Position numbers and translations under genes: made by a program. DNA of 64,000 nt, taken from the NCBI GenBank assembly GCA_030268105.1, contig BSDZ01000009.1, forward strand, positions 1,439,501 through 1,503,500, read 5' to 3'. Of the stretch, positions 37,654 to 51,131 are shown in pieces. Numbering within the stretch: the first letter of the stretch is position 1; the number at the start of each line of letters is the position of its first letter. Origin of the DNA: Volvox africanus (lineage: Eukaryota > Chlorophyta > Chlorophyceae > Chlamydomonadales > Volvocaceae). The notes under the pieces are model-generated. The model was given only the letters and a program-made list of their open reading frames with translations. It was not told where the DNA came from and did no database searches.

Positions 37654-40600
37654 ATTATAGCGGCACATCGTCGTGCACCTAAGATGATTCATGATGTGGC
37701 ATGACGGGTACCGTGTGGCAAATTCAACTCAATTCCACGAAGTTGGAAGTTGGTAGTTTAGCTGCAAATGGCAGTATCCAAGACGTTCAAATACTGCCTG
37801 ATGCTAACATCAATTCAGGGCAACGAGCAAGCCTCACGTCTTTCAACGTTATTGGATGGTGGGATTGTTGTGGCTTCTTTAAGCTACATCTCTCTTAGAG
37901 CAGATTTTGGCTGAGAGTGCTTCTGTAGTTCGGCAGATGTTACGGCTGAACGACGTTCCTCCGTCCTCCTCTTTTCAGCATTCCCCCGTACGAATACGAC
38001 AATAGTTAAGTCGAGTAAGAAGCAGATGAGGTACTTCGTGGGGTGGGTGTTCGTGGAATGCCGCAGGAGGGTTTGTGCGGGGATATGTACGGTGGGGAGC
38101 CTGCTGGCTTTGTAAAAGCATGCAATGAGTACTTGTCACCACCAACGCGCCCGATGCCTTCAATCGATCTATAGCCATGGCTTGCGATTGAGTATCATAT
38201 TTACCGAGCTGTCTGCTCGGTGTCATTGCCACACGCCATCAGAGTGTCTTATCACATGTGCATATATCATGATTTGCATGACGGGTACTGGACAGATTCC
38301 AGGCTACGCACAGACTCCAACCGTTAACCTCCAAACAATGTTAATCGCAAAAAATGGGTTGTATAAGCAAGTGGGTCAGGTCAAATAAGCAATGCATGCA
38401 TCACGGTTTCGTTGTCGATACATCCATATCATAGCGTTGCAGAGGTCTCCTTTATATTTGCATCCCGGCCACTGATGAACTACCAGTCATACAGCCTTAC
38501 AATATGGGCGTCATCCGTTGTGCCATTACGAGGTCACCACTGGGGGTCACCTGCGCTCGTTAATACCCGTACGGACGGTTGGTCCCGTACATAGATACCC
38601 GTACATAGATACGGGAACTAATGCCACAGGATGCCCACCAACGACGTGCGGAACCCGAATAGCCTGTCACTACATAACCCGTAACTTGCAGAACGCGTGA
38701 CAAGTGCTAAACTCTCCGATGCTCTTTGATGCTATATGATTCTCCGACGCTCTATGACTCATGGTACGAATATAGTTTCAGAAATGGGTGGGATTCCGCA
38801 CAGCTCAGGACAATACAGTCCACACTGGTGGCTAACCGACGTATTGGGCACCCCATGAAGTGCAAGGCAGGCGGGCAGGCAGGCAGATGGGCAGATATGC
38901 ATACATATGCCTGGGCAGATGGAGGACATCCGGCCGTACGTCCGCTGGTGCGCTATAGAGATAGCGAAGCGCCACAAGGACCTCTCGAGATGCTGAGACA
39001 GGTGATATATATATTACTATATTTATTGCGGATGTTTGTGTACATGTGCATGTGCATGTACGACTACTACATACATTCACACCCACATGGCGACGGGGCA
39101 GGTAGCAGGAGCTGCAGGATTCGAGCGCGCACACGTGCCAAATGGATCCATCTGGATTGATTCCGGATTCTAGATTCTGAATTCTGGATTCGCTAACTTT
39201 ACAACGTAGCATACTACGTATTGCACCCCATACACAGGACACCATCCCGAAGGAATCTGTCGCACTGCATGTATTTTGCTTTACTGTGCCGAGCTGTGTT
39301 ACAGTCCCCTTCCCTCATCATTCTTGCCGTTCGTGCATACGTACCTTGTTCCCCTTGTCTCATCGTTATTGCCGTTCATGCATAAGTACGGTCTGCGTGG
39401 AAGAAGAGGCAACATATGTCTCCCGTAAAAGCCAAACGCCAGCAGCATATGCATGCAGAGGCTTCTTATACCCCAGTAAAGATTGCCATGAATCGCGGGG
39501 AGAATGAAGCCGGTCTTCCCGTGCCTTCCTGCCCTGCCCTCCCCTGCGATACTCGTTATTCATTTGGATGAATGAGAATTGCGCGCCTAGCAATTAAGCT
39601 TCCCGTCGCTTTGCCAGTGTTTCTTGCCTTGTATGTAGAATTTGATCAAGTATTACTCAACGGCAACGAAACGTAACTTTCCGTGGGGAGTTCCGAAAAA
39701 CCCTTTAATCATCTTCTTAAACCGGAGACATGTTCTTTCAATTTTCTACCTAGAATATCTTAACTGCCTTGGAGGCAGCAGGCAGGAACGGTGAGGAACG
39801 GTGAGGAGGTTACTCTATACGCAGGCGGACCACGGGCCGGTTCGTCGAAAATGAAGTTCATGGGCATACTTGATATAAAATGACTTTCAGAAATACTGAT
39901 TGAAAAATATATTTGCTAATGTCCCCAATCTTACATGTTTATAAAAGTATCCCTATGTATTATTGCGGTCCGAATCGAACGAGCCTTGCAATTTGCGTCG
40001 GATTTGCGTAGTAAATTGCATATTGCCCCATTGGTCGGCTCATTCTCAACAACGCTTTCCGCATATTCATAATTAACCTTTCCTCTTGATAACAAATGGT
40101 ATAGAGAGCAGAGGCTACGAGCTACCGAGGCGGATTGGATCAGTCCAACTAACTGGTTGTCATTTACTGTGGATATCCTTCGCGCGGATACCGTGCGATA
40201 CTGTTCTGCCTCACTATTAAAAATGTTTTTTTGACGGGACACGATTTCTAAAGTCTTATTTTGTTCTGTAGTGTCGATTACATTTTTCATATTAAAGAAA
40301 GATATGTTACTGAGTTATCCAGTACAAGTTTCAAAATGTTATCCAGTGTTATGAATACAAGCCACAAAGTGTCGTTACGAGCTCCTGCGAGTTCGTACAA
40401 TCATCATTATCATGTTATGATAATATGATTGTACAGAGCGTAACAGTAAGAAGCATTATATTATTAAACATGTGACATACACACGAAAACCCTAAGCTGC
40501 TGGACGAGCCCTTCCACGAATCTGCAAATATTTGCCTTGACTTCGAGTTCGCAATCGCCGACGTCTGCATTTTAAGCCGGGTATGTAGCATGACTTATGT

Positions 40601-43600
40601 AGCAAGTAATACATGGTACGACATGAGGGCCCGAATATCACATCATAAGGCAACTAACACAAACAGCCCTCTCGGTAAAAAACTAGCCAAAAAGGGTCGA
40701 AGCCCAAAGCGGGAGAATTAGCCTATGCAGCATTTGGCGGCAGACGCCGAGGATATTGTGATAAAAGATAAGAAGATAGCTTAACCCTGCTTATTATCTG
40801 GACGGCAATTCCTGCACCTCCCCGCACGGTTTCGCGCTTGCGTTGGTTGGTTGGCTGAATCTCATGGACCTGCGTTACGATTCAACGTACAGTGTTTATA
40901 ACCTAGTGGGAAGACGGGTCTTCAAAGCGGGAAGTCAGTTCAAGGCCCTTTCATCTTATGGGTGAGATTGGCATCACCAGGTTTTACAACCTGGTGCGTG
41001 ATAACCCTCAAGGCTCTCCAGCAATGCTGCACCCGGACGGCTAGGCCGCGGTATGCATAATAAGTAACTGCAAAAACCATCAGAAGCGAAGCTTTGCACT
41101 GTCGGCTTTCGACCGAGACGGGCTGAAAAAGCTACAGCGTTTCATGAATTAAACACCTTCCTTCGCACCTGTACGGAAGGTGTTGGAAGATGGAGGGTAG
41201 GATGCGATTGGAGGAATGAGGGACAGCAGCTCGGTGCCCAAGCAGATGCGCGTGGAAGCGAACGGGGCACGCCGTTCACGTTATTTCTGATCCCTTACAG
41301 CGCGGTAGCTGTTGGAGAGCGGTCATCCAAACACGCATCCATGTTTAACAGTGGAGCGAAATGAAACGAACGCGTGCAGCTCAAAAAACGGGATGAGTGG
41401 CCGTAGCAGCAATTTATATTGCTGCGATGGTGCATAGAAATAAATACGGTGCTAAAAATACGGTTCTAAAAGCACACACACGCCGACCAGCACAACTAGC
41501 ATTTCAAGAGGCCATTTCGGCCGTAAATGCTACATGGGAGGAAAATATATGGATCCCTGAGAGGCCGTACGTGAGCGCACTCATCTCAATAGTCTTAATA
41601 GTTCCACATTCCGCATTCCCACCTCAGTGGGATTGTCGGTTCGTTTCTTCGCGCGTTCCTGCATGCAATCCCGCATTCCACATAGCAGCACAACGCAGCG
41701 CAAATATTTTTCACTTTATTTTAGTTCTTCCTGTTTCCATGAGACCGCCCACCGTATGACCTTGTTCTGTTACAGGATGGATGCAGCCATAAGCAAGGCC
41801 GAAAGGGCGCGCTTCACTGGCCACGCGCCGCTTGTAGGAGATAAAGCCGTTATTGTATTAATTGAGAAAACTTGAACCGTCCAGACACTTCAATTTGAGG
41901 TATCAAAACATGCGCTTAAAGTTACGCTTCGCGGTTTAGAGCAAAAGTGAGGCGAGAAAAAAGCGCAAGAACTCGTAACATGAGAGTTGGCTCCGCCATC
42001 CTCGACTGGACGGATAGCGGAACTACTGTGGAGTCATTGTACGAGGAGCAAGCGACGGTCTAGCAGGACTCGGCTAGCTTCGAAACGGCTTCAGTCAGAT
42101 GAACAGTGCCTCGATTTAGGCATGTGGATAACCTGATCGAGTAGAAGAATTTCAACATGTTCGTTTTGGATGCAGTTGTTAAGCAAAGCCGGTGGGCGGC
42201 TCAAATGAACTTTGCCGCCATGAGCTTACAAGATATTCAAGCCAGACAAACTGCGCAGAAATATCCATTGTTCAGTTCGAATGCATCATTCTGGGCATGT
42301 CTAAAATGTCGATGTCTATCTGAAATTAAACGAACATGGAGGTGCTTGTGAGCGGAAACGATTCAAACAGCGGTCGCAGATAGTACATCAGGTTCTGTCA
42401 ATGCGTGAATGAGTAGCAATGAAAAAGTTTATTACTTACTGTTATTCTTTACAAATTAGTGTCACAAATGTTTATGAAATTGATTTAAACTCAATCATTT
42501 GCTGGCTCTATGAATGTGTTGACTATGAATGCAATTTCATGCAAACATCACTCCATTCGGACTTGTGACTTGTTTGCCCCTGCAGGATTTCCAGGATATC
42601 GCTTCACTACTTTAGCAACAAGCTTCCTTCCCATGAAGTCACTCGAAGCCACACTGTGATTAAGCGACCTGTAAAAGGTTCCATGCATGTCCCACGCACA
42701 ATCGCCACCTACCATTAATGTATGTACGATACTCAACCAACACCTCATTACGCCGGACCTCCCGAATATTGGTTGGCCATGTGCTGCGCCTGCCAGGTCG
42801 GTCCTACCCTAAGCAGGCAGGCCTAAGCATATCACCACCTTTCGTGATCTATATCATACGATAACATCCATCCTTTGGAAAATTATTGTAATATTCTTTT
42901 GGATCACTTCGCTTAACACCGGTCCTGAGTGTGCATAAGGCGATTCTGATAAATGCGACTTTCATCAACTACTTCGCATTCCCAATTCTAAAAAAACTTG
43001 ACGAATAATATATAAAGAAAATATTTTATGCCCGTCAACAAATAAAGAGAATTAAAATATTCCGGGGCTGATTCGTACGAAATACTTGAAGTGCTTATGG
43101 GGATCAGAGTCGGGCGCGTTAACGCTCCCAGTCCCGCACTGGCACATGGCGTGAGCACATAGCTGTATATATTTTAAATATTCGGCAAGAACATTTTATG
43201 ATACTTTAAGACAACTATGTTAAAGTAATATTGGTAGAATGGCAACATCGAGACCAACGGCCGTTACAGTGGTTAGCAGAATGCGCGTAGGATGCACCAC
43301 TCATATTTCGCGTTAGGTTGTTTCATTAGGTTCTGAAATATTTTTAAACAATTGAATCTAACAGGAATTGAGAGAGGATTCGAGGATTACCCAGGCTGCT
43401 CTGCAACTCCCGCCTTTTTTGCGGTCGTACTATAATGTTTGTATAAATCGAAAACCAAGCTACAGCTAAACGAAACTACGTAAAGTCTCTTCAACCTCCT
43501 GGGATAGAGCGTGGCGCAGCACAGGTTGAGCGATAAACGAAACCTGTCAGCCCATCTACGCGTCAGCACGTTGTCAATTTAAGCTTGGGATGTTTTACTA

Positions 43601-43679
43601 AGCGCTGAATTTTACATACTTGTTTTCATTGCTCGGAAACTCTCACAACCGCTGATAAATGCTTACCTGGTCCATTACG
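37654..43679. other. 6 kb between the two WSC genes
   Basis: No gene recognised. Low GC in many parts. Open frames are short, with no shared motif with the flanking paralogues. TG/AC-poor sequence with AT-rich blocks at 40200-40480 and 42420-43250. Confidence 0.6.
43406..43447 (+). promoter_or_regulatory. Conserved upstream block, WSC gene B
   Basis: CTCCCGCCTTTTTTGCGG, then TCGTACTATAATGTTTGTAT followed by AAAT, lies about 270 bp before the gene B start. It is alignable with 34629-34670 (CTCCCGCCTTTTT, CGTAC, GTTT). The TATAAA here could serve as a TATA box. Confidence 0.5.
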
Positions 43680-46293
43680 ATGCCCGTGCGAACTTTCTGC
43701 GCTGCCTTATTGGTCGTGTTGTTCGTTTTCACCAGCTGCGCGCATAGTTTCCAAGTGGATTTCTACAAGGTATGTCACAACCGGACTGACACTCTTCCTA
43801 TGTCCACAGACCGCGCGTCACGTCGAATACCATTCTGGATCCTTAGCGAAGGATGATTGACGAGGTTTTGTGGAGATCAAAGCCTTGGCATAATCCTTGA
43901 CCGTAGGACCATGCGGAGGCTGCTGCTGCCAGAGCTGCGCGCTCCGTGCTGCACGCTAGGGGCCGCAGACTATCACAAGGTAGGTCAGGTTTTTTCCTTG
44001 CTCTTCCGATGGACAGGAGCCACCAGAAAATCTTATTTAATTTACAAATTCCTTCCTGCCTACTGCAAACTCGTGCGCTTGCGCCTTGATTCCTTCACGG
44101 ATTGCGAGCGAGGAACGCTTGCCAATCTGCATCACGACGTCATCGGAAGCTGTGAAATTTCCGGAAAAACGCAAAGTTCTCCAGCTCTGCCTCCAGTTCC
44201 TTCAGCTGTTTCCATTTTAACATTGCTTTCCTTCCTCCTTCGCCCTGCCTTCAGGTCCCAACGATACAGTCTGCTACCTGGGCTGCCTAGCCGCCCCCGT
44301 GGATAATCCTTCAGCGGCGCCGCTGCCAATATTGCTCCTTCAAACTGATACTCCAATGAAGCTGCAAGATTGTTACCGGGCCGCCATCCAGGCCAATGTT
44401 CCTTATTTCGCCATTGCTCACGTCCACTTCTGCTACGGCGGTGACGTGGATGTCGAGGGCTGGGCGTACAACGATAACTGCACTCTGGATTGCCTGCTAG
44501 GACATAACGGCACCAACAACTGTACCACACCAGACGCCTTCGATTTCACTATGGGCACATGCCGTAAGTCGTAACTGACAACTCACGAATCCAGAAGCGA
44601 GTGATCGCTTCGCATTAGTACGCAACTGGTTTACCAAAAGACCACCACACCCCCATACATACTACTTACTGCTGATACCTCCGCGCTGGCGGCCGGGCCT
44701 TCTCCGTTCTTCTTCTCCAACGGGCAGAGGGCTGCTCTGCCTTGCCCTGTCTGTAACAACGACCCACCCGTCATGAGCCGTCATTTCCACCGGGGTTTGT
44801 GGTGTGTTTGGGTTTGGTCGCGTCGTACATATGTTGTTGTAAAAAGCCTCTTTTCGTGGACAATTTCTTAGTCAGCCACATTTGAAGGTTTTTATCTCAC
44901 GAACCCTAAAACCCTATTACAATAAATATAGCTGAATAAAAAACTGAATAAATATCTACCTACCTACCTATCGGTCTGTCTATCCCAATCTGTCTAACTG
45001 CCCCTCCGAATCAATTTAATTGTATTGGTAGCTATTGGTTAGGGTTTGAGGGGTAAGGATTTGAGACATGTGGCCACTGTTGATGAAGTCATAGTTGAAC
45101 TCGAGTAGCGCTACCTCCCTTCAGCCGTCTGCCATCCCACCTCCTGCACAATTGTGTTATTGTGTCCAGCAGGTGTCTAATTCCCCTTTGTCGTTGCAAT
45201 ACCCTTCATCCATCCATCCATCCATCCACTCCCTTTAATCGCCGTCGCGGTTTCTCTATCCCCACCCGGCCATCCATTCCCCTCTGCAGCCCGTCTAGAT
45301 GTACCTTGCGCGCCGGATATTGGTCCCCAGGAGCCGCAGTGGCCAAACACACCTGCACGGCCATCACCACCACCGTCACCACCATCACCGCCGCCGTCGC
45401 CGCAACCGCCGCCACCATCGCCTTTACCGCCGCCGCCACCTCCATCCCCATCGAGACCACCCCTGCAGCCCCTGGCTGGCCTGGAGGCTCCCGACCCCCC
45501 TTCTGACGAATTGGGCAGCCCCCCACCGCCACCGCCACCACCACCACCAGGTGCAATGTCGTACGGTCAAAACCCCCAGGCAGCGGACACCCCTCCGTAG
45601 CTTCACGGAATCCTTGTCACGTTTACTGGCATACGCCGTAATTTTTGTTTTTCCCGTCGTACACGGCGTACATACTGCGAATAGCCGTACGTACTGCAAA
45701 TAGCCAGTACAGTACATCTCTCCCCCAGCCTCTCCCATTTACCCAGTCCCGCAAGCACATATACAGCACGAACCCAGCCAGCCTCAATCTTTACGCCTAA
45801 TAACCTGACTGCACAGCTTAATCTTCTAATCTGAACTTACTGCCCTGTAGTAGCTGCCGCCAAAATGGCCTCTCAGGATGCACGGTGTGTAAATTTCATT
45901 TACTTTGACTTTGACTTAGGACATTGTTTTTGTCTAAGGCGTACATTATACGACATCCCGTCGTATAGCACCCCCGCGGTAGGACTTATTAGCTGCAAGT
46001 TACCCCTACTCTTTGCTAATCGGATTACTACCGGTCTGTCTGTCCGTCCCAACACAGAGTTTGAGTGCCGTGACAATACTTCTCTCGCTGGCGTGGACCT
46101 TGGCAAGCTCAGGCTCAGCCGTAAGAGCTCCACTGCGGACAATATCGCCACGTGCCGCAACTACTGTATTTCTACGCCGGGATGCAAGGGCTTTTTCTAC
46201 AAGGTAATAAGGATGAGGGCCGTTGCTATTGCTACTAATAACAGCCACGCCTGGCTGGAAGAATTCGCCATGCACTGCTGTCCGGAACGTTGA
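43680..46293 (+). CDS. Secreted WSC / polyproline / PAN-like protein B
   Basis: Paralogue of the gene at 34932. Exons: 43680-43769, 43919-43979, 44255-44563, 45290-45550, 46058 onward. Signal peptide CAALLVVLFVFTSCAHSF; WSC-like domain from residue 55 (CYLGC, LQDCYRAAIQANVPYFAIAH, FCYGGD, MGTC near the end); joint motif LDVPCAPDIG equivalent to LNVPCAPGID of gene A; an even longer Pro-rich linker (PPPSPPSPPPSPQPPPPSPL); PAN-like ECRDNTSLAGVDLGKL and CRNYCISTPGCKGFFYK. The splice after FFYK (GTAATA at 46204) is used in gene A, but I could not find the matching last exon. Without splicing, the frame closes at 46293, giving 318 residues. The start could also be the ATG at 43659. Likely extracellular; carbohydrate binding inferred. 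Confidence 0.75.
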
Positions 46294-48806
46294 TGGAGAC
46301 GACCATAACAGCCGCACCCGGGGGGACTCGATCCTCCCAGAGAACTGCTGAACGCAGAATTGTTCAAGAGAACTGTATTAACAATAAAGTACATATCTCG
46401 CAAACAACACAACGCACTGAGAAATCCTTAAAAAGAGCTTTGCATTTTTCCTGATTCATATACCGCACTCTTGGAGCGGTATAACATGAACTTATTTATA
46501 TCCGCGCCCGCCCCGCCTCCCACTGCGATGATGCAGACGACGCTGTATTGCTTCATGATGAAAGAAGTGACGGATTACAAGCATTTCAGCACCTCCATAG
46601 TTGCCTGCAGACTCTCGTAAAGTTTTGGAATTTCTTTTCATGAGTTCGAGTTCCAGATCCACATCCAGCTGTTTCGCGATTCCAATTATAATTATTGACA
46701 TCCATGTTTCTGCAAGCAACGAAGGTTCGCATGGCGCAATCAAAAATTGGTTGGGTTTGATGCTTTGCTCGCGCTCGCCATTCATTATCAAACTGGCTGG
46801 CATGCTTGTTTTTCGTTGCATCATACAAGCAAGCCATACGAGCACCAAACAATTGCTTGCACGACTTCTCTCCGCGCATTCCGCGGTTATCTTGTGTTGG
46901 GGCATGAAGGCACTGTTGGCTGGTGTGTACAACTTACGTCGTACGTGTTCTTTGCTTGCAATGCCGTTGACATTAACAACTGGCGGCTCCATTCCAACGC
47001 ACGACACTACCTACGCAGTATGTACGCACGCAGCTGCTTGATTACATGTGGACATTAAGACGAGCTCCACGCGGAAGCAGCAAGCATCTCTTGGGAATTG
47101 CTCCGCGGCCATGGAAGCGTTTATTATGGATAAGTAATTCTGCCGTTGTCTTGTTAGTCAGTCTTAATTAAACGTGATGTTGTGAGAAAAACAGCCCCCA
47201 ACTCCCCAGCTATCAATCATAGAGAGCCGTTTTATGCGAGTTGTTACACCTCTCATAGCACACCTGTCGATTTGTTGCTATGTGCTGAGTGTTGTACTTA
47301 TAAAAATAATTGATTAGATAAGGCCTCCCTTGATGGTGCCTCCCTTCATGATGCAGAGTATCGGTTTAGGCTGTGCGTGCTTTGCTTTGCTTCGCTCTGC
47401 TTTACATACACGCATATGGCTAGTAGTGAGGTTCTGGGTGTGTTTCCGTACCTACACGTCGGCGTGCAAGCAATGGCCATGCATCACGACGTAATGTTAT
47501 GTCGTGGGGCCTCCGCTTACTTCATTTATCTGTTTAGGCAGCAATCGTCAGTGCAATGGAATACGTATTCAGCGATTGATGTGGTCGCAAGCTGACATGC
47601 CTGCTGCGGGCTAGCTTTCCGAATGCTTCATCACTTCCATGCCGATTTCATTTTTGTGGTGTGGAATTTCTTGGTGTGGAATTTCCATTCTGACCTCTTC
47701 TACTCAGTATATCAAATCATTATGTAATCACCCAAGTGGACAGTAAACGAGCAAATTGATTGATGATCAGTCCAGTCTATACGTATACGTGCATCCATTT
47801 CAATGCAATAATGACTCCAAAGGTATCCCTTAACAGATGAGGTATGGTGCAGTAGTCAAGAGCCACAAGGGCCTCTCGACATGCTAAGAAGGTGCTTCAG
47901 CACCCAGATATTGTGCTGGTGTGTGCCGCACATTGATGTACGACTACTACATACAGCCCCATTCCGAGCAGTAGTTATCGTTGCCAGCCTTTGCCTCACG
48001 CAGAAGTATATATTTCATTACTCTACAATTGTGTCTCTGTATCAGGATATTGATGCCAATTTATCCCGTATCACATGGTGTGAGACGTGCAGTGAGTAAG
48101 AGTGAGAGTGCTATTATATGTCTGCACTGTGCGGTACTATTTGCACTGATATCTCTGTGCCTGCCATTGGAGTAACCCCCCAATCTCCCGGTCTAGTCGT
48201 CTGCTCAAAATGTCCTGCAAATCTTTCAACAGAGTACGGCTGCTGAACACACTGGCTCGTCGTTCGTTCGGGCCTCCATTTCATGGTTCATATACGCGCA
48301 CACTTACGTTCGAGAGTAACCCACGGAAAAACGACGACCCTGCTGCACCATTGCTGTACTACAGATGTATGGCGGACATGACCGATTTTGCGTCCTTGAT
48401 AACGCGTCCGTCGATACAATTCATTTCGTACGCCAGCCTGAGCTCTAAACCTCCCTTTTTGGGTTTCCCAAATGGACTTTGTGTTGCTTGCTTCGCAAGA
48501 GCGTTTGGTCCTAGTGGAAGGGGAAAGTCTGTACCAAGCAAGTCCTGTCCAGGACCCGCCCGTCGAACATACGTACTAAGCCGTACGTATTTCCTTGTTT
48601 ATTGCTTATACAGAAATAGCATTTATGCATGTTATGCATGTCGTGATCGGATTTTATAAAAACCCAAAAAACTTGATTTATAAGAAACCTTGAGGTTGCC
48701 GCGTATGGTCCCTCAGGTCTTTCATTAGTCATGAGTTGATGATGAACTGAATCGGACTTTCCTCCATTATTTGCCACCGTACGTTCTATCTGTCTTCTGT
48801 TTGCAG
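46294..48806. other. Intergenic stretch between WSC gene B and its decayed copy
   Basis: No gene recognised. Open frames on both strands (for example minus 47007-46492, plus 48210-48659) have no motif or splice support. The missing last exon of gene B could lie in the first part, but I could not identify it. Confidence 0.5.
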
Positions 48807-49132
48807 GTCTCGGTGATGCGTATTGCTTCAAGGACTGCTACACGCCGAAGCAAACTTTCAAGCTGCTGCCCAAAATCGTCATGATCAGTGAACCCGACAT
48901 TAGCCTTCAGGAGTTGTTGTATGCGCAACCCAAAATTAGCTTTCCGGAATTTAATAATTGTAGACCAATCTGTCTGAAGATGGGTACGACCCGCCAAGCA
49001 AAGGCTTTCAGGACAGAGGTCAGTCTAAGGCCCTTAGTCGATAACGGTCGTTATTGCTCTGCCTGGCAAGATGAACACGCCCAGGGCAAGGCAAGCATCA
49101 GCTACGATGCCAGGCAGATGCTTGTTTGTTGA
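48807..49132 (+). pseudogene. Decayed third WSC-domain copy
   Basis: After TTTGCAG, in the same phase as exon 3 of genes A and B, the frame reads LGDAYCFKDC (compare NDTVCYLGC), LLPKIVMISEPDISLQELLY (compare LPILLLQTDTPMKLQDCYRA) and FPEFNNC. After that the similarity stops, the central ECY/DCY cysteine is lost (ELLY), and the frame closes at 49132 without a CGG or MG-C ending. I found no signal-peptide or linker exon. Most likely a truncated relic; a diverged exon of gene B is less likely. Confidence 0.5.
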
Positions 49133-51131
49133 CGATCCGGAATATTTGGTAGCCCGCAGTCGGTGATGTGGTCACGAAGGGTGGTGTCGTGGGAGACGCA
49201 TGCTGGCTGCCGGTGGTATAAAAACTCGCACCTTATTTTCACACCATCGATCAGAGAAGTACACAAGGTGTGGGTTGCCCAAAATTCCCTTCCTAAATCG
49301 AAGCACGTTTGTTCCCAGAAACAACATATCCAACTGAATACGCGTCGGGGTTTATGCGACCGCAGCTGCACCTAGCAGCCGGATCCGTAGAGGCTCGACC
49401 GGTAGTGATCAGAGCCCTCTTAAGTCCAATGCGGAGCAGGCACTTCCGTATCTAGAAATCTGAAATATCCTCGCAAATCAAGCTGTATAAGTTTTCTATG
49501 CATGAGGGTATGTTTTAGGTGCTGGCGTTGTTTCTCATGCATGACACCACAGAATTCCCTTAAATTCCGCTGAACGTCATGAACCCTATGTTCCATGTTC
49601 CATATTACAGGTATGAATACGGAGAAAATAACGTGACACAATCAGCGAGGTATCATTCATGAAATCATCATCAACCTAATCGTCATCATGAACAGCAGCA
49701 GGAATGAGTAATCAGGCCCGACCTTCGGTACTAATGTATTGACACGGTAGGTACCACACGTAAATGTAACATCTGTTTCAGCATGATGTTTATCAGCATG
49801 GGTTAGCCAAGGCATGCGGCATCCACGCATTAGCATCACCTCCCCAAACCCTCAACTCCCCAGGCCGCGGGAACCAAAATACCGGCCAGGAGCTGCTGGA
49901 AGTACAGGAGGTAGCCATGCTGCCAATCATGGACGTACCAAGGGCCTGCTGAAACTCTTCCTGTTGCAGTACATGCCTACTAGATGCTACTCTGCCCGAC
50001 CACTTCACCCCCGTGGAATTCATCCCTTATAACCAAGGATAAGAAAACGGCGCAACGACCGTCAGGAGCTCACCAGTACAGTCAGCCGCGTGCGTCCGCG
50101 TGCGTCCGTTCTGCTCTCCTAGACACGACCCTTCCTCCGTTGCCTACCTAGGAACTGCACCTTACCTCCGCCCGCGTGCAGCTTGCCTCCTACCTACACG
50201 TCGTCACGCGCTATGACGTACGTGTCATACGTTGTCGTTGTCGTCATCAACAACACATGGGTGGGCGGCGTACAGTATTAACCACCCCACAACTGAGTTT
50301 TCCTGATGAGGCAACTCACATAGGCTTGAAGGCACCAATCAGGACCTCACACAGGGCCATTGCCTTTCTTTGCTTGTGTCAACACTTCACAGCAAGCTCG
50401 TCGCCACCACCGCTGCACCCGCTGCGAAGCCCCCTCTGGAGTGGTCGGGCCTGCGGCGTCTCCATCCATTCCCCCAACCCCTTCCTTTTTTTACCCTAAC
50501 CATGACAAAACCTACCCCTCAAAAAATGGGTTGCCAAAGCAGTAGCATCCATAGACATAACGCTATGCAGCAACTAACAAATTACTTGGTACACACCAAG
50601 CAACTGATCTTTTTAGCGATTCAAAATCTTGCGTGTGTGCATGCGTGCGTGTGTGTTAGTGCAGCAGCGCACCACCAACCTCAAAAATCAGTTTGGCAAA
50701 AAGCGCGGCACATACCACCGACGACTTGTTGTGGGCGCTGCCGCCGACCCGCAGAAGCAATATCAGAATCGAGACCACTCAGCCGCACTCCTCTTCCCCC
50801 TATCCCACAGCATGGTCCTAATCGAGCACCGCATACCCACAACAACCGCTCGCTCAAAAATGCACCGACCTCCCTCAGGCTGACGACTCTTCGCAACACC
50901 AACCCGCGGGACACTGTGGACCAACCCACGGGACGCGATGGAGTGCTGTTCCACCGAGTGCGGTGGATCGACCCTCGGGACGAGTGAGGCCGCTGGGCGC
51001 CATGGGACGCGGTGAACGCAAAATCGACCCATGGGTCACCCGGCTCCGCCCACCTTGCATTAACATCAAGAACACCACCTTTCCCCAATAGACGCGGGGA
51101 CGACATCAACACCCCTTAGCCGATTGCACAT
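49133..51131. other. Stretch downstream of AGPase
   Basis: No gene recognised. From about 50850 to 51100 it is rich in CCCACGGG/GACCCTCGGGAC-like words and includes palindrome GACCCATGGGTC at 51026-51037. Part of it is probably the AGPase 3' UTR. Confidence 0.5.

Noticed and set aside
48210..48659. 149-codon plus-strand frame
   Set aside because: No domain, AT-rich, no splice support; probably chance.
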